From Epiperipatus broadwayi (lineage: Eukaryota > Onychophora > Udeonychophora > Euonychophora > Peripatidae), in the NCBI GenBank assembly GCA_028023455.1, contig JAQFVV010006274.1, positions 4,402,001 to 4,466,000 on the forward strand: a DNA stretch of 64,000 nucleotides, in the 5' to 3' direction. A program made the translations under genes and the position numbers. The notes beneath the pieces were generated by a model. That model was not told the origin of the DNA. It worked only from the letters and a program-made list of their open reading frames with translations, and did no database searches. Below, in pieces: positions 12,432-23,063 of this stretch. Numbering within the stretch: the stretch's first letter is position 1; every line of letters begins with the position of its first letter.

Positions 12432-12560
12432 TATAGTGGCATAGCATATTATTTATATAAATTATAGTATTCAAACAAGGGTCATTTATTTTAAAGCAGT
12501 AAAATTTATTCAATGTTGTTAGTGGCATTCATTCATACTGTGTTTCTGTCATTTAGCCTA
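9508..12560. other. AT-rich non-coding stretch
   Basis: No supported gene. Around 10580-10690 is a piece of an interspersed repeat also seen at about 30965-31060, sharing 'catcataaggtgcc' with one base changed. A compound (CT)n(AT)n microsatellite lies at about 12389-12432. Short open frames here (for example 9917-10144 plus and 11357-11629 minus) have no recognisable domain. Confidence 0.45.
12389..12432. repeat. (CT)n(AT)n compound microsatellite
   Basis: About ten CT dinucleotides followed directly by about ten AT dinucleotides. Confidence 0.9.
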
Positions 12561-12569
12561 TCTTCCTAT

Positions 12570-12680
12570 ATATATATCACGTGCTTCTAGTCTTCTAATC
12601 TGGGGGTTGTGACAAGTTTGAACCCATAGATTTCTTCTCGTACCTCATTCCATAGATAGTTGAGCTATCTGGAACCACAT
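12570..12680 (-). mobile_element. tRNA-derived SINE-like fragment
   Basis: On the minus strand an A-box-like 'tagctcaactatctatgg' (12668-12651) is followed at tRNA-like spacing by a B-box-like 'gggttcaaacttgtc' (12626-12612). This is an internal RNA polymerase III promoter layout. The 3' side on that strand runs into a (TA)n tract, which would serve as the tail. It is not a plausible intact tRNA gene. Confidence 0.5.
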
Positions 12681-12689
12681 TTATTTCGT

Positions 12690-13740
12690 ATAAAATGCTT
12701 CTGGCGGTGATCCCATAAATTTGGCACACGCTATGCATATTCACTTCATATAGATAAAAGGCCTCTCATGTTGGTTATACCAGCAAAAGTCTGGGCCACA
12801 CCATGCCTATCCACTTTTCTCTAAGCACTACCCAAGAAGGGGGTGTGAGATTTCATTTTTCATCTAGAAGCATGACCTTTTCCTCTTAGTTATTTTAGGC
12901 TATTATGTCAGCACTGCAAACTTCTTCGTATTATTATTCCTTTTGCTTCATGACCCAGTTTTAATGCTCTAATATTAAAATTGTGCTTTGCTTAATATAT
13001 ATATATATTGTAACGATCCGGATTGGCGTCTGTGTTCATTACAATATATATATAAATGCCAATTACTTCTATTTTATTAATTAAGTTTATTTCAATCATA
13101 TACAATCCTACCGTCATAATTTATATATCTATATTTAAGAGTATCTATGTGCCTTGGGAAAAATAAAGCGTTCGTCTTACTATTGTTTAAAATAATTTTT
13201 CATTAAATATTTTGTCATCTAATCAAATGTTATTTTCAAATATGTTTTTCAAATGTATCTTATTTATTTTCACAACCTCAGTGGCGTGAAAACAGTTTAT
13301 ATCATATGTATAATGAATTTCGGAATGCTCCAAGAAAAATATGTTAGTCACCATGTTTCTGAACCGTAAATCAAAGCGTTAATGGCAAATTTTATGTAAT
13401 TCTTTCTAATATTCGATTGGCATTTTAATATTGGATCCACCAAAGATGTGTGTTTATTTATAATATATCATTTAGCTAATAAAGAGCATATGAGAAATAA
13501 TAGCATGAATGACACTATGTAATCATCTACCGCTTGCTCATTCACGCACACACTAATGTATATACTTTATTTATAAATGTATAATAATTTGTCAGTATAT
13601 TAAACTATATATTTTATTGTCTAACTTATTTGAGTAGTTCAAATTCCTTCTTTTCTCCACTTTCACATATTACAGCCATGCTTATATATATTTTAATATA
13701 GTCATAGTTAATAGATGTCTCATTGTTCTTCTCCGCTCTC
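12690..13740. other. Non-coding stretch with a small palindrome
   Basis: No gene is seen. At about 13000-13056 two (TA)n tracts joined to 'ttgtaac' and 'attacaa' form a short inverted repeat around a GC-richer core. It could be a very short element remnant. The block at 12700-12850 is GC-richer than its surroundings but not identifiable. Confidence 0.4.
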
Positions 13741-13784
13741 CTAGTCGGCCGGATTTAAAATTAATTCTCATGTGCCATCACTAG

Positions 13785-13945
13785 TATGTTATTCATTAGG
13801 TGTTTGATGGGGCTTGGAGAGTGGGTTCGAATTCAGGCTGGTCCCTGACCTAAATCTTGGGCTTGACTGGGTTTGAAATACATTTTGTGAGTTCCAGCTC
13901 ATGTTAGATAGTTAAACATGTTTTGACCGACACATAGGATTTTTT
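13785..13945 (+). mobile_element. tRNA-derived SINE-like fragment
   Basis: A good B-box-like 'gtgggttcgaattcagg' lies at 13821-13837. The following body and its end near 13920-13938 ('gttttgaccgacacat') resemble the tRNA-like part of the repeats at 1-775 and 8713-9507 ('gtttttcgaccaatacat'), so the two look like relatives. The A box is poor. Confidence 0.45.
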
Positions 13946-15486
13946 ATTTTTGCGAGCTTATATTATTAGCCCTCTTCAAGATATTACAAGTAAATCTGTT
14001 TATATGCACAACGTTTAGACACTAGCATGAAGTATCATATTTACCAATATATATCAAATGGCTGTGTGCATACATGCATATATATTTTATGTATATGAAA
14101 ATCTTAAGAAATACCAACACAAAAAAAATTTATAACTGCAAACGTTGTTGAAATATAACCCAGGGTGTATTATTATGAAAACATCAAGATAATATATCTA
14201 GGATTGATTTTACTGAAATCTGGATTGAAACTAATGAATAATAAGATTTTGAGTAAAACTATATTATTATACCTGTAATAACTGTAAAATCTAGTTATGC
14301 TAGAAACATTCTCTTTTTTTCTAATGATTAATAAATAAATATATTCCTAAATATTGTAAATGACAAAGTTAATTAATTAACTATTTATGAAAATTTTAGA
14401 ATAAACTTATTCAGGCAACTTCAACTTCTTCTGACTGGGCTTTGAGTGGGTTTAAAATCATCTGACCATGTGGTGAGGGTTTCATGTCATCAAGGCATAG
14501 GTAAAGTGACCTTTGTCAACTTCATGGCTGGTTGGACCTTGCTGTGTTACATCTTTGTGATTTGGGCAAAAAAAAGAGCAGGTGCACTGGCTGGTTGTCT
14601 ACCCCACAGTCATTATGCTGGCATATCTGGTGGATTGCTTCATATTCTTTTTTCTTGTTGAGTGGTGAGTCACAAAAATTTCAGGATGTTATCACTTTGG
14701 CATTAATTAACTGTATCTAAAGACATCCTTAGTTTTTAAAAGAACTATATAAAAGGTTCATTCTAGGAATATCAGTGATAGTTTTAATCCAATGGATCAT
14801 GTAAGAAAATGAATCTCTCTGAATGTCTGAATGACTGGAGAAATTTGGAGCCAAAAGCAGTGAACGAATAATCAAGAATGACTGAATCCCATGCACTGCC
14901 TAAAACCTACCTGAGAAGTATGAGTCAGCCAACCTTTTATATGAGTCAATCATTTAGATAATAAACATTCCTTTCTAATTTCCCTTTTCTTTTGTTTAAA
15001 CTCTATATAACAGGATTTTAATACTTAGTTTCCATCTTGGATTCTCAGACCACTTGTTTTAACTGATATTAATTCAAAAGAATTTTTATTTTATCTAAGA
15101 AAAGAAAAAAAATGATACTTCAATTACAACATTCATTAACAACAATTTTGCTTTTTTTGATTACATATTTTTACTGAAGCAATCAAAATTCTTTGATTAC
15201 AGAACAAGATTACGAAGTTTTTAGAAAAGTATTTAAAAAAAAAGCAAGTATGTTGGAACAATTACTTTAATTATATTTCTTTTACCAATATGTACAACAC
15301 TTGTTTTTCTCCATTTGTTCGTTGGTATTATATGCTCAGACCCAACTTCCATTATTAATGTAGCACATTTATATATTCGTTGTGCTTAATTATGATACAA
15401 TTTATATATACAAACTTACTTGTAATGCTCTTTACAGAAAACTTGTGCATGGACATTTGATAATGCCCAGCACAATATATATATAA
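13946..15486. other. Non-coding stretch
   Basis: About 14006-14060 resembles an interspersed repeat also present at 31060-31110, sharing 'gtatcatatttacc'. The block 14440-14660 is GC-richer and holds a 71-codon open frame with hydrophobic stretches. I recognise no domain in it and do not call it a gene. Confidence 0.4.
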
Positions 15487-15956
15487 AATAATTTCAGTGC
15501 ATAGCACTATACTAAAATAAATATGCAAATATTAAACATTAAATCACCCCACATGGTTAAGAAATTCTGTACCGCCCTCTGTGAACTAATATATAAATAC
15601 ATTAGAGTTATTATCCATGTAGGGTGATTTAATGCTTAATATTTGTATATTTATTTTAGTATAGTGTTATGCACTGGGATTATTTTCTATACATTTGTGT
15701 TAGGTGGTTTAAAGATTAAAATTATTAATGTTTAGTTTGTCTTTATATAATAATAGTAAAACATGTTTGTTTGTAGCAAGAAGTTAAGATCGTTGCTTCA
15801 AGTTCTTTGAGTTTGTTCATATTTCAATATCAAAGTGGTATCATTTTGAACTGGCTATTTGAAATATGAACTCTAATGTACTTATATATTAGTTCATAGA
15901 GAGTGGTATTGGATTTCTTAACCATGTGGGGTGATTTAATGTTTAATATTTGTTTA
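15487..15956. repeat. Fold-back element with three inverted segments
   Basis: 15487-15556 is the reverse complement of 15614-15683. In addition, about 15524-15608 is the reverse complement of about 15869-15956. The core word 'gggtgatttaatg' appears in both right-hand segments. The layout suggests a non-autonomous element that has rearranged within itself. Confidence 0.7.
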
Positions 15957-15971
15957 TATATATATAAATTT

Positions 15972-16235
15972 TAACGGTAAATACAATATTATAGTTTAAA
16001 TTCTTTTGTAGCACTTTTGATTACATGGTAATCCTCTCCAGCTTTAACTGAATTTCAAATTTTTTAAACTTAATGTTATGTATATTTCCATAAGCTATAT
16101 GGCCATACACAGCTTATGGAAATATACATAACATTAAGTTTAAAAAATTTAAAATTCAGTTAAAGCTGATGAGGATTACTACGTAATCGAAAGCGTTACA
16201 AAAGAATTTAAACTATAATATTGTATTTACTGTTA
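15972..16235. mobile_element. Hairpin fold-back element, 125-bp arms
   Basis: 15972-16096 is a near-perfect reverse complement of 16111-16235 around a 14-base loop. There is no coding capacity. Terminal bases 'taacggtaaa' pair with 'tttactgtta'. The element sits in A/T-rich runs. Confidence 0.8.
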
Positions 16236-16599
16236 AAAAAAATTTTTTTATATACATAATATTTTATAATGGGTATTGTATTATATATATATAAAAAAAA
16301 AATAATGGGTATTGTATTATATATATATAAAATGAAATATTAAAAAATCGTTAAATAGCCCACAGCTAGAACAAATTTCTCTAAAAAAAAAAAAAAAAAA
16401 AATTGTAAAGAATAAGATCTTATTTATTTAGTTAGTACAGATATTAAAAGTTTAAATGTTTTTCCCCTTATTTTATGATTTAGTTAAAAATTAGAAATAC
16501 AACCATATATTAACCCATGATTAGATGACTAGGTAAATTGGTTATGGCTACTTTTAAAAAACATCCATAACCTGTTTCAATCATGGACATGCACAAGAA

Positions 16600-17870
16600 A
16601 TTTTTTCCATATATATAATCCATCAATCCATAATATTCTGTCCCATGGACAGATCCAGAAAGTAGTGACATCATCAATTCATTCATTTTTTCACTTTATT
16701 CTCCCTATTGCCCAATTCCATGTAACTCTTTCAATCTTTTATATCATCCAACAAGGTCAATTTTCTCCATCCTTTCTTCTTACTTCCATTTACCATTTCC
16801 TCTAAAACATTTTTCATTAAATTATATTTTCTTTTTAATATATGTCCGATCTTGTTTTTTATCTAATTTCCTCAATCAATCTTTTTTTATTTATTCTTTT
16901 CAAAACTTTTTCATTTGTTATTTTATTTATCCAACTGATTTATTCTATTCTTCGCCATGTCCATATCTCACAGGCTTCTAATCTCTTCCTAATTTTATTG
17001 CTCTTTGTCCATGTTTCACAACTATACAATAGTACACTCCACTTATAACATTTAATTAATATTTTTCTTAGTTCTCTCTTCAAAGATCCGCAAAATATTT
17101 TTTTCTCTTAATAAATTTCTCTTTTGCCAATGTAATTTTCTTTTAACTTCAGCTTCACTTTTTCCATCCTCACTTAACCAATACCCAAATATTTAAATTC
17201 TTTTACTTGTTGAAATATGTTATCATGGATTTCAATTTGCAGTCGTTTTGCATTTTTCCCTATTCACAAATAAATAGTCTTTTCAATATTAATGTACATT
17301 GTATATTCCATATATCCTTCTTCCAATTTATTCAACATATTCTGAAAATTTTCATTCTCAGATATAAGAGTCATATCATCTGCAAATCTTATGCATTTTA
17401 TTATTCTACTTTCAACATTTACTCTTTGATAGTATAAATAATTATTTAGCATGTCTTCTAAATAAATATTAAAAAGAACAAAAATAGGTGACATATTGCA
17501 TCCTCACCTAAATCCTCTTTTTATATTCACTTCATCAATCTCATTATTCTCCAATCTAATTTTTATCCTTTGCCCAATATACATTTTTCAATTCAATCTT
17601 TTCTCTTTTCAAAATACTCCTTATTTTTTTAAAGATAGTCATAAATTTGTTCAAGATTACTTTGTCAAATGCTTTTTTCACATTCACAAAAACATACACT
17701 AATTCCTTTATCTGTTGTCAATATCTCTCTCTGCAATTGTTTTAACAACACCAATAACATCTCTTGTACCTTTTCCTCTCTAAAATCAAATTAATTGGAG
17801 AAATACATAAAGAATTATAACACCTAACAATTCCCACAGTCTGCACTTGTTTGTAGTTGTTTAAATATAT
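16600..17870 (-). pseudogene. Decayed LINE reverse transcriptase fragment
   Basis: Read on the minus strand from about 17870 down, the sequence encodes broken pieces of a non-LTR reverse transcriptase. The best piece (17494-17264) begins MSPIFVLFNIYLEDML, which fits the region after motif B. It continues to IRFADDMTLIS, the FADD catalytic motif C. Further downstream come a KYLG-like strand motif and an LLYSCETWT-like segment, which corresponds to YGSETW in the RTE protein at 2121. Stops and frameshifts are frequent. It is far more diverged than the RTE copies at 1795 and 34037 and belongs to another LINE lineage. Its edges are approximate. Confidence 0.75.
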
Positions 17871-17960
17871 GCTGTTTTTATATAATCTTAGACCAGCTAT
17901 GAAAAATGGAACCACCTTTTCCTAGTCATTGATATTAGTAGTTTGAAGTTAAATGGGATT

Positions 17961-17962
17961 TT

Positions 17963-18018
<56 letters not shown>
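17961..18018. repeat. (AT)n microsatellite
   Basis: Nearly pure AT tract of about 58 bases. It lies at the 3' side of the minus-strand SINE-like sequence at 18030-18115 and may be its tail. Confidence 0.95.
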
Positions 18019-18021
<3 letters not shown>

Positions 18022-18029
18022 TATATTGT

Positions 18030-18115
18030 CTACACTGAACTTAGTGTGATTGGAATGGATTTGAACTCAGACTTTGAAGCTCCCTACTGCTATCCATTGC
18101 ACCTTAAATAACTGA
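18030..18115 (-). mobile_element. tRNA-derived SINE-like head
   Basis: On the minus strand an A-box-like 'tgcaatggatagca' (18101-18088) and a strong B-box-like 'gagttcaaatcc' (18069-18058) are spaced as in a tRNA. The D-arm and anticodon region are reminiscent of an arginine tRNA. No complete cloverleaf is apparent, so it is a SINE head or tRNA relic. Confidence 0.55.
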
Positions 18116-18433
18116 TACACATAACCACAAACATGTAAAAAAGATAAATGATCTCCAATTTACATATTTCATGCTAAACCAGCAATCATCAGTTGTTCCA
18201 GATCATCATCTCCCACACAGATATATAATCAGTGCCCAGATTATATTAGGTCAACATGGGTATGACAATAATATTTGCATCACCAAGGGCTTTGAACATT
18301 GCATCATCAGATTTTCAATGATAAGGATGACTGAAGAGTTGGAGGGTGGAAAAGATTGAAGCCTGTTTATTAATGTTTGAAGAGTTTCTATTTTAATATA
18401 ATCTGAGCACTGAGGATGTGTGTGTATATATAT

Positions 18434-19558
18434 ATGAAAAACAAAAAACAAGTTAAAAACTTGCTAATGCTTGTCTTTATGTCAACAGATGGCGTTCTAC
18501 CAAAAACACCGTCAAGCGTTTGTTTACATAAACGCCAGAGCATGCATTCACTATCTCTAACTTCAATTCCACTTTCAGATCATGATTTCAAGCTATTTGC
18601 TATCGTCAGTGAAAGACAGGAATTTTAGAAACTAGATCTAAACACAAACTCTGAGCATTTATGAAACAGTTTCTATTCAGCTTGCAAGTGTGAATCTTTT
18701 AGACATGTAATGTCTTCAAACTCAGCATAGCAAGCCAGATAGCTACATGAGTCTGATCTCAGTTCAGCATCACCACATAGTAGAAGCCTCTGCAATATGT
18801 ATCATTGCTAGAAAGACCTCAAAGGTACATTTATGAAAAACAAAAAACAAGTTAAAAACTTGCTAATGCTTGTATTTATGTCAACAGATGGCATTCTACC
18901 AAAAACACCATCAAGTGTTTGTTTAAATAAACATCAGAGCATGCATTCACTATCTCTAACTTTAATTCCACTTTCAGAAACTGTTTCATAAATGCTCAGT
19001 TTGTGTTTAGATCTAGTTTCTAAAATTCCTGTCTTTCACTGACGATAACAAATAGCTTGAAATCATGATCTGAAAGTGGAATTAAAGTTAGAGATAGTGA
19101 ATGCATGCTCTGACATTTATGTAAACAAACGCTTGATGGTGTTTTTGGTAGAATGCCATCTGTTGACATAAATACAAGCATTAGCAAGTTTTTAACTTGT
19201 TTTTTGTTTTCCATAAATGTACCTTTCAGGTCTTTCTAGAAATGATATATATTGCAGAGGCTTCTACTATGTGGTGATGCTGAACTGAGATCAGACCCAT
19301 GTAGCTATCTGGCTTGCTATGCTGAGTTTGAAGATATTACGTGTCTAAAAGATTCACGCTTGCAAGCTGAATAGAAACTGTTTCAGAGTTTGTGTTTAGA
19401 TCTAGTTTCTAAAATTCCTGTCTTTCACTGACGATAGCAAATAGCTTGAAATCATGATCTGAAAGTGGAATTAAAGTTAGAGCTAGTGAATGCATGCTCT
19501 GACGTTTATGTAAACAAATGCTTGACGGTGTTTTTGGTAGAACGCCATCTGTTGACAT
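18434..19558. mobile_element. 1.1-kb nested palindromic fold-back element
   Basis: The left half contains unit U (about 18434-18660), unit V (about 18661-18830) and a shortened U (about 18834-18980). The right half is the reverse complement, in the order U (about 19000-19214), V (about 19215-19387) and a shortened U (about 19388-19558). 'acagatggcgttctaccaaa' near the left end pairs with its complement near 19550. The whole is a near-perfect palindrome with internal direct repeats and no credible gene. The 64-71-codon open frames in U are mirrored on both strands and look incidental. Both ends abut (TA)n tracts. Confidence 0.8.
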
Positions 19559-19580
19559 ATATATATATATATGTATATAT

Positions 19581-20941
19581 TGTACTGTTTATTTATATAT
19601 GGTACAAATATATTGGCATTTGGTAAAAGCTAAAAAAAAAAGAGAGTAAACTTAGATTTTTTTTTCTTAGTATAATTTATTTTTTTTAAAAATGTACAGT
19701 GAAAGTTAAAGTTGTCTTTCATATTTTTTTAACGTAATTAAAAATAAAAGTAAAAATTGGAGAGAACAAAATACACACAAATCATTAATCTAGATAAGCT
19801 AAAATAAAAATGTTTTAGCTAATTAAAGATGGCTGAAAGACTTGATAAAAAAGAGAACTTTGTAACGTAAATTTTATAAGGAATTACAAGATTATTAACG
19901 TATATTTTGACAACCAAAAGATATGCGCAGAAATCTGAAAAATGGATCTCAAGTATAAAAAGGAAGAGGCCAGTTTGATCAGTGTCTTGTTTCATTTGTT
20001 TCTCTACAGTTGGTCCTGCATTACAAGAATATATCCAGGATCACCCTACACTGAATTAATTCTGCATGTTGGAGTGAACTGGAGCTTCTGCGGACATCGT
20101 GCCTGAAGATGGACACCAGAAAAGCCTTCATGACTGAATAGGAGAATAGACCACAAGATCAACTTATAACCAATGGCCAAGCTCATTCTAACTCCAAAAC
20201 TATGCATAGTAATCAACAACCTTCTCACTAAACTTACCAGTAAGCTATGACTCATTATTATTCCAGATTGTGACTAAATTGTTGACAAACCATTGTAAAA
20301 AAATAAGCTTATAATAGGACCCTGATATAGACTTTCACCTTACTTTATCAAGAGACTCTTGTGTATCCAAGAACTTTAATTAACTGTTATTTTTTTGTTA
20401 ATGGATTCACGTCTGGATTAGTGTATGTTCTCTCCAGTTTATTTAATTAACAATTTAACGTTAAATATTTAAATTTGTTAGAATAAAAAATATTTCTAAT
20501 ATCAACTTTTCATTTGTACATTATTAATAATAGTTATTAATTATTATTAAATTTATTAATATTAGTTTAGTGATGTTTAAGAATATAATTTACCTTTGCC
20601 AATATGTGTTTAATAAGCTCCAATAATAATAATATTTAGAAAATAATTCTAGTTCACGGTAAAATATAATATCGATTCTTAAAAAAACATTTTTCTTTTT
20701 AATTTGTGAGATGTTATGTGACGATTTCAGTGGATTCTTACAGAATCCTTGTGCCTTTCAAAAAAATTAAAATCTGAGTTCATCAATAGCACAAATCGTA
20801 ACAATTACTAGGTAGAGTTGATCAGGAAATATAGTTATGTTTTTAGAAATAGAAATACAACTTTCTTTTTTTTGCATAACTTGATCAACTCATGCATTTT
20901 ATACATGTAACAGAGACCTAGTCAGATGGAAAAATGTTACA
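19581..20941 (+). repeat. 5' LTR of non-autonomous element
   Basis: Begins 'tgtactg' and ends 'tgttaca'. A TATA box 'tataaaaagg' lies at 19954-19963 and is the probable start of transcription of the element. The 3' LTR copy matches it closely from end to end. Confidence 0.85.
19954..19963 (+). promoter_or_regulatory. TATA box in 5' LTR
   Basis: 'tataaaaagg' in the LTR, conserved in the 3' LTR at 23233-23242. It is about 30 bases upstream of a conserved 'gatcagtgtcttg' that could be the initiator. Confidence 0.6.
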
Positions 20942-20942
20942 A

Positions 20943-20960
20943 TGGTGACCCAACTTGATT
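20943..20960 (+). promoter_or_regulatory. Primer-binding site, tRNA-Trp type
   Basis: 'tggtgacccaacttgatt' begins one base after the LTR end. It resembles the complement of the 3' end of animal tRNA-Trp, the primer used by CsRn1-like Ty3/gypsy elements, with one missing base and few mismatches. A second, imperfect copy of the LTR-end and primer-site junction occurs at about 21009-21026 ('gttacaatgatgaccc'). Confidence 0.65.
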
Positions 20961-21873
20961 CTTCGAAACAAACCACAACCTGAGATAAATTGTAATGGTA
21001 AAGAACGTTACAATGATGACCCAAAAAACTCGTAGCCGAAAAATAAATAATAATTTAAAAAAAAAAAAAAATTATAGAAACTAACTAATTAAACCCTGAT
21101 TATACAAATATAAAAATATTTGTTTAATATGACTTACAGAAATAAATATATATATATTTTAATATGTCTAAAAAAACATGATCATGGCTGATGTAGATGT
21201 AAGTCACAAGTATTTGACTGGGTAGATGGTTACTGAAGAGAAGAAACAGCATAGCCCCAGGTCCATGTACGCAGTATATAACATAAGACTGTCTTTATAT
21301 GCCCATCAGTCTATTTCTATCAGGGATCCCAGTAAAAGAGAGGGCGGATCAAGTTGGACCAAGTTGCCGCGAGCCTGTAAGACTCAAAATGATGAGCAAT
21401 TCTCATTTGTACTTATAACTTGGGCTTCTTATCATTATTATTACACTTGAGTGGAAAGGACACAGATAAATGTGGAAATATTTTACATTTCTGCTGTGTT
21501 ATACCCAAAAGTGGGCATTAAAACCGAACGTCACTTGTTGAATGAGTCTATGAGATATATCAGCATGTTAATACAAAAAAAAAAAAAAAACACACGAATA
21601 TGAATTTTAAAAAACCCCTTAAGAATAAAATTAGTGTAAATCCCTATTTTATTCTCATCTCCTGGCCCCGGTGGTATGTACCATTTATTTATATATGGTA
21701 CAAATATATTGGAATTTGGTAAAAGCTAAAAAAAAGAGAGTAAACTTAAATTTTTTTTTGTTAGTATTATTTATTTTTTTAAAAACGTACAATAAAAGTT
21801 AAAATTGTCTTTCACATTTTTTTATGTAATTAAAAATAAAAGTAAAAATTGGAGAGAACAAAAAATCACTAAT

Positions 21874-23063
21874 TGCTATATACGTGTATAATAATTAATA
21901 AGTTTTGTTAAAATAAGTTATACGTATATAGTAATTAATGTTTTATTAAAATAAGTTTTATTAAATGAAACAGACAGGAATTTTGTAATTAAATTTGGTA
22001 CGCTATTAAAGATAAGTGTTTCAGATCAGAAACTAATTAAGCAGCTAGATTAAAAGTGCTGATTACTAAAAGTAGACAATAGGAGAATTAATTGGTTTCT
22101 AAAACATTCCTTAACAAGAAAAAAGAAGGAACAAAAAATAACTAAGCAGCACTTGCAGCGGGGTACTCATTGAATGCACACGAAAGTCAAGAGTTTTAAC
22201 TTAGCATCAGAACAAACCCAGTGAACTCCACCACTGAAGGTTAAAAAGTGGACCTAGGAACTTTGTAGGCCACACCGGTCTATATTATGTTTTTTGTATG
22301 CCTACATGGCCAGCGTTCGTAAGTTAAACTTAATTGTCTTATAACTATATATATGTAATATTATTTATCCGACTGATAATTCTATTAAACTATTTGTCTA
22401 ATCATTTTGTTTCTGCTGTCTATTTACCTGATTGTTAAGCCAAGTGAGTGGCTGTACACAGCAGAAAATTGGCGCAGTCAAAGTTGAACCTAGTTAGGGA
22501 TAGAAGTTTTAAAAGGCAAAATTATACTTACTCGGTGACATTCCTGGGTATGTGTCATAGTAATGAAGTTATAATAAGAATAGTCTTAGTTTCATTAATG
22601 GGAAATTTAATTGGAAATTAGTTCTGGTGGTGCAGAAAATGTAGTCCAATTTTAAGGCTAGTTTCATGACTATTTATTAAAATGAAATAGATTTTAAGTG
22701 AAAGAATTTTATTTATGTTGTAATTTCGTAACTATTGAAAATTAAAATGAAATAGATTTTAATTAAAATTTTATTTATGTTGTAGTTTCATAACTATTGA
22801 AAGTTAAAATGAAATAGACTTTAAGTAAAAGAATTTTATTTGTTATGTTGTAAAATCGTAACTATTGAAAGTTAAATTGAAATAGATTTAAGTAAAAGAA
22901 TTATATCTATGTTGTAAAAATTAAAATGTGTGAAAAGTAAATGAGTAATCTAGATATGAAAAGTAACTGGGATAGTAACCTCGTTTTGGAAAACACTGCT
23001 TTTCAGTTTAAAGTAAAAATAGAATACGTTGGGTAATACAAATTATTATACACGTATATAGCA
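21874..23063. mobile_element. 1190-bp nested element with perfect 23-bp terminal inverted repeats
   Basis: 21874-21896 and 23041-23063 are exact reverse complements (23 bp, starting TGCTATATACG). The host sequence 'ctaat' is duplicated at 21869-21873 and 23064-23068. The empty site is visible in the uninterrupted 5' LTR. There is no coding capacity. The termini read TG...CA with a 5-bp duplication, as LTRs do, but the long inverted repeats are more like a DNA-transposon MITE. Inside is 'ttggcgcagtcaaag' (22469-22483), which resembles a retroviral-type primer-binding site, and about four tandem copies of a 62-68-bp unit (22670-22915). Confidence 0.85.
22670..22915. repeat. Tandem repeat, ~62-68 bp unit, about 4 copies
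   Basis: Units beginning 'aactattgaaa' start at 22730, 22792 and 22860, with a diverged first unit at about 22669. Each continues into 'aaatgaaatagattt' (or a close variant) and a TTTATT-rich end. Confidence 0.8.

Noticed and set aside
14446-14661. Small membrane protein gene
   Set aside because: Hydrophobic stretches exist, but there is no conserved domain, splice context or repeat support. Chance open frame in a GC-richer block.
18416-19214. 64-70-codon open frames with similar protein sequence on opposite strands
   Set aside because: They arise because the sequence is a palindrome. There is no domain, and the other copies of the unit are not consistently open.
22670-22915. CRISPR-like array
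   Set aside because: The units are contiguous 62-68-bp tandem repeats without unique spacers, in a eukaryotic transposon.
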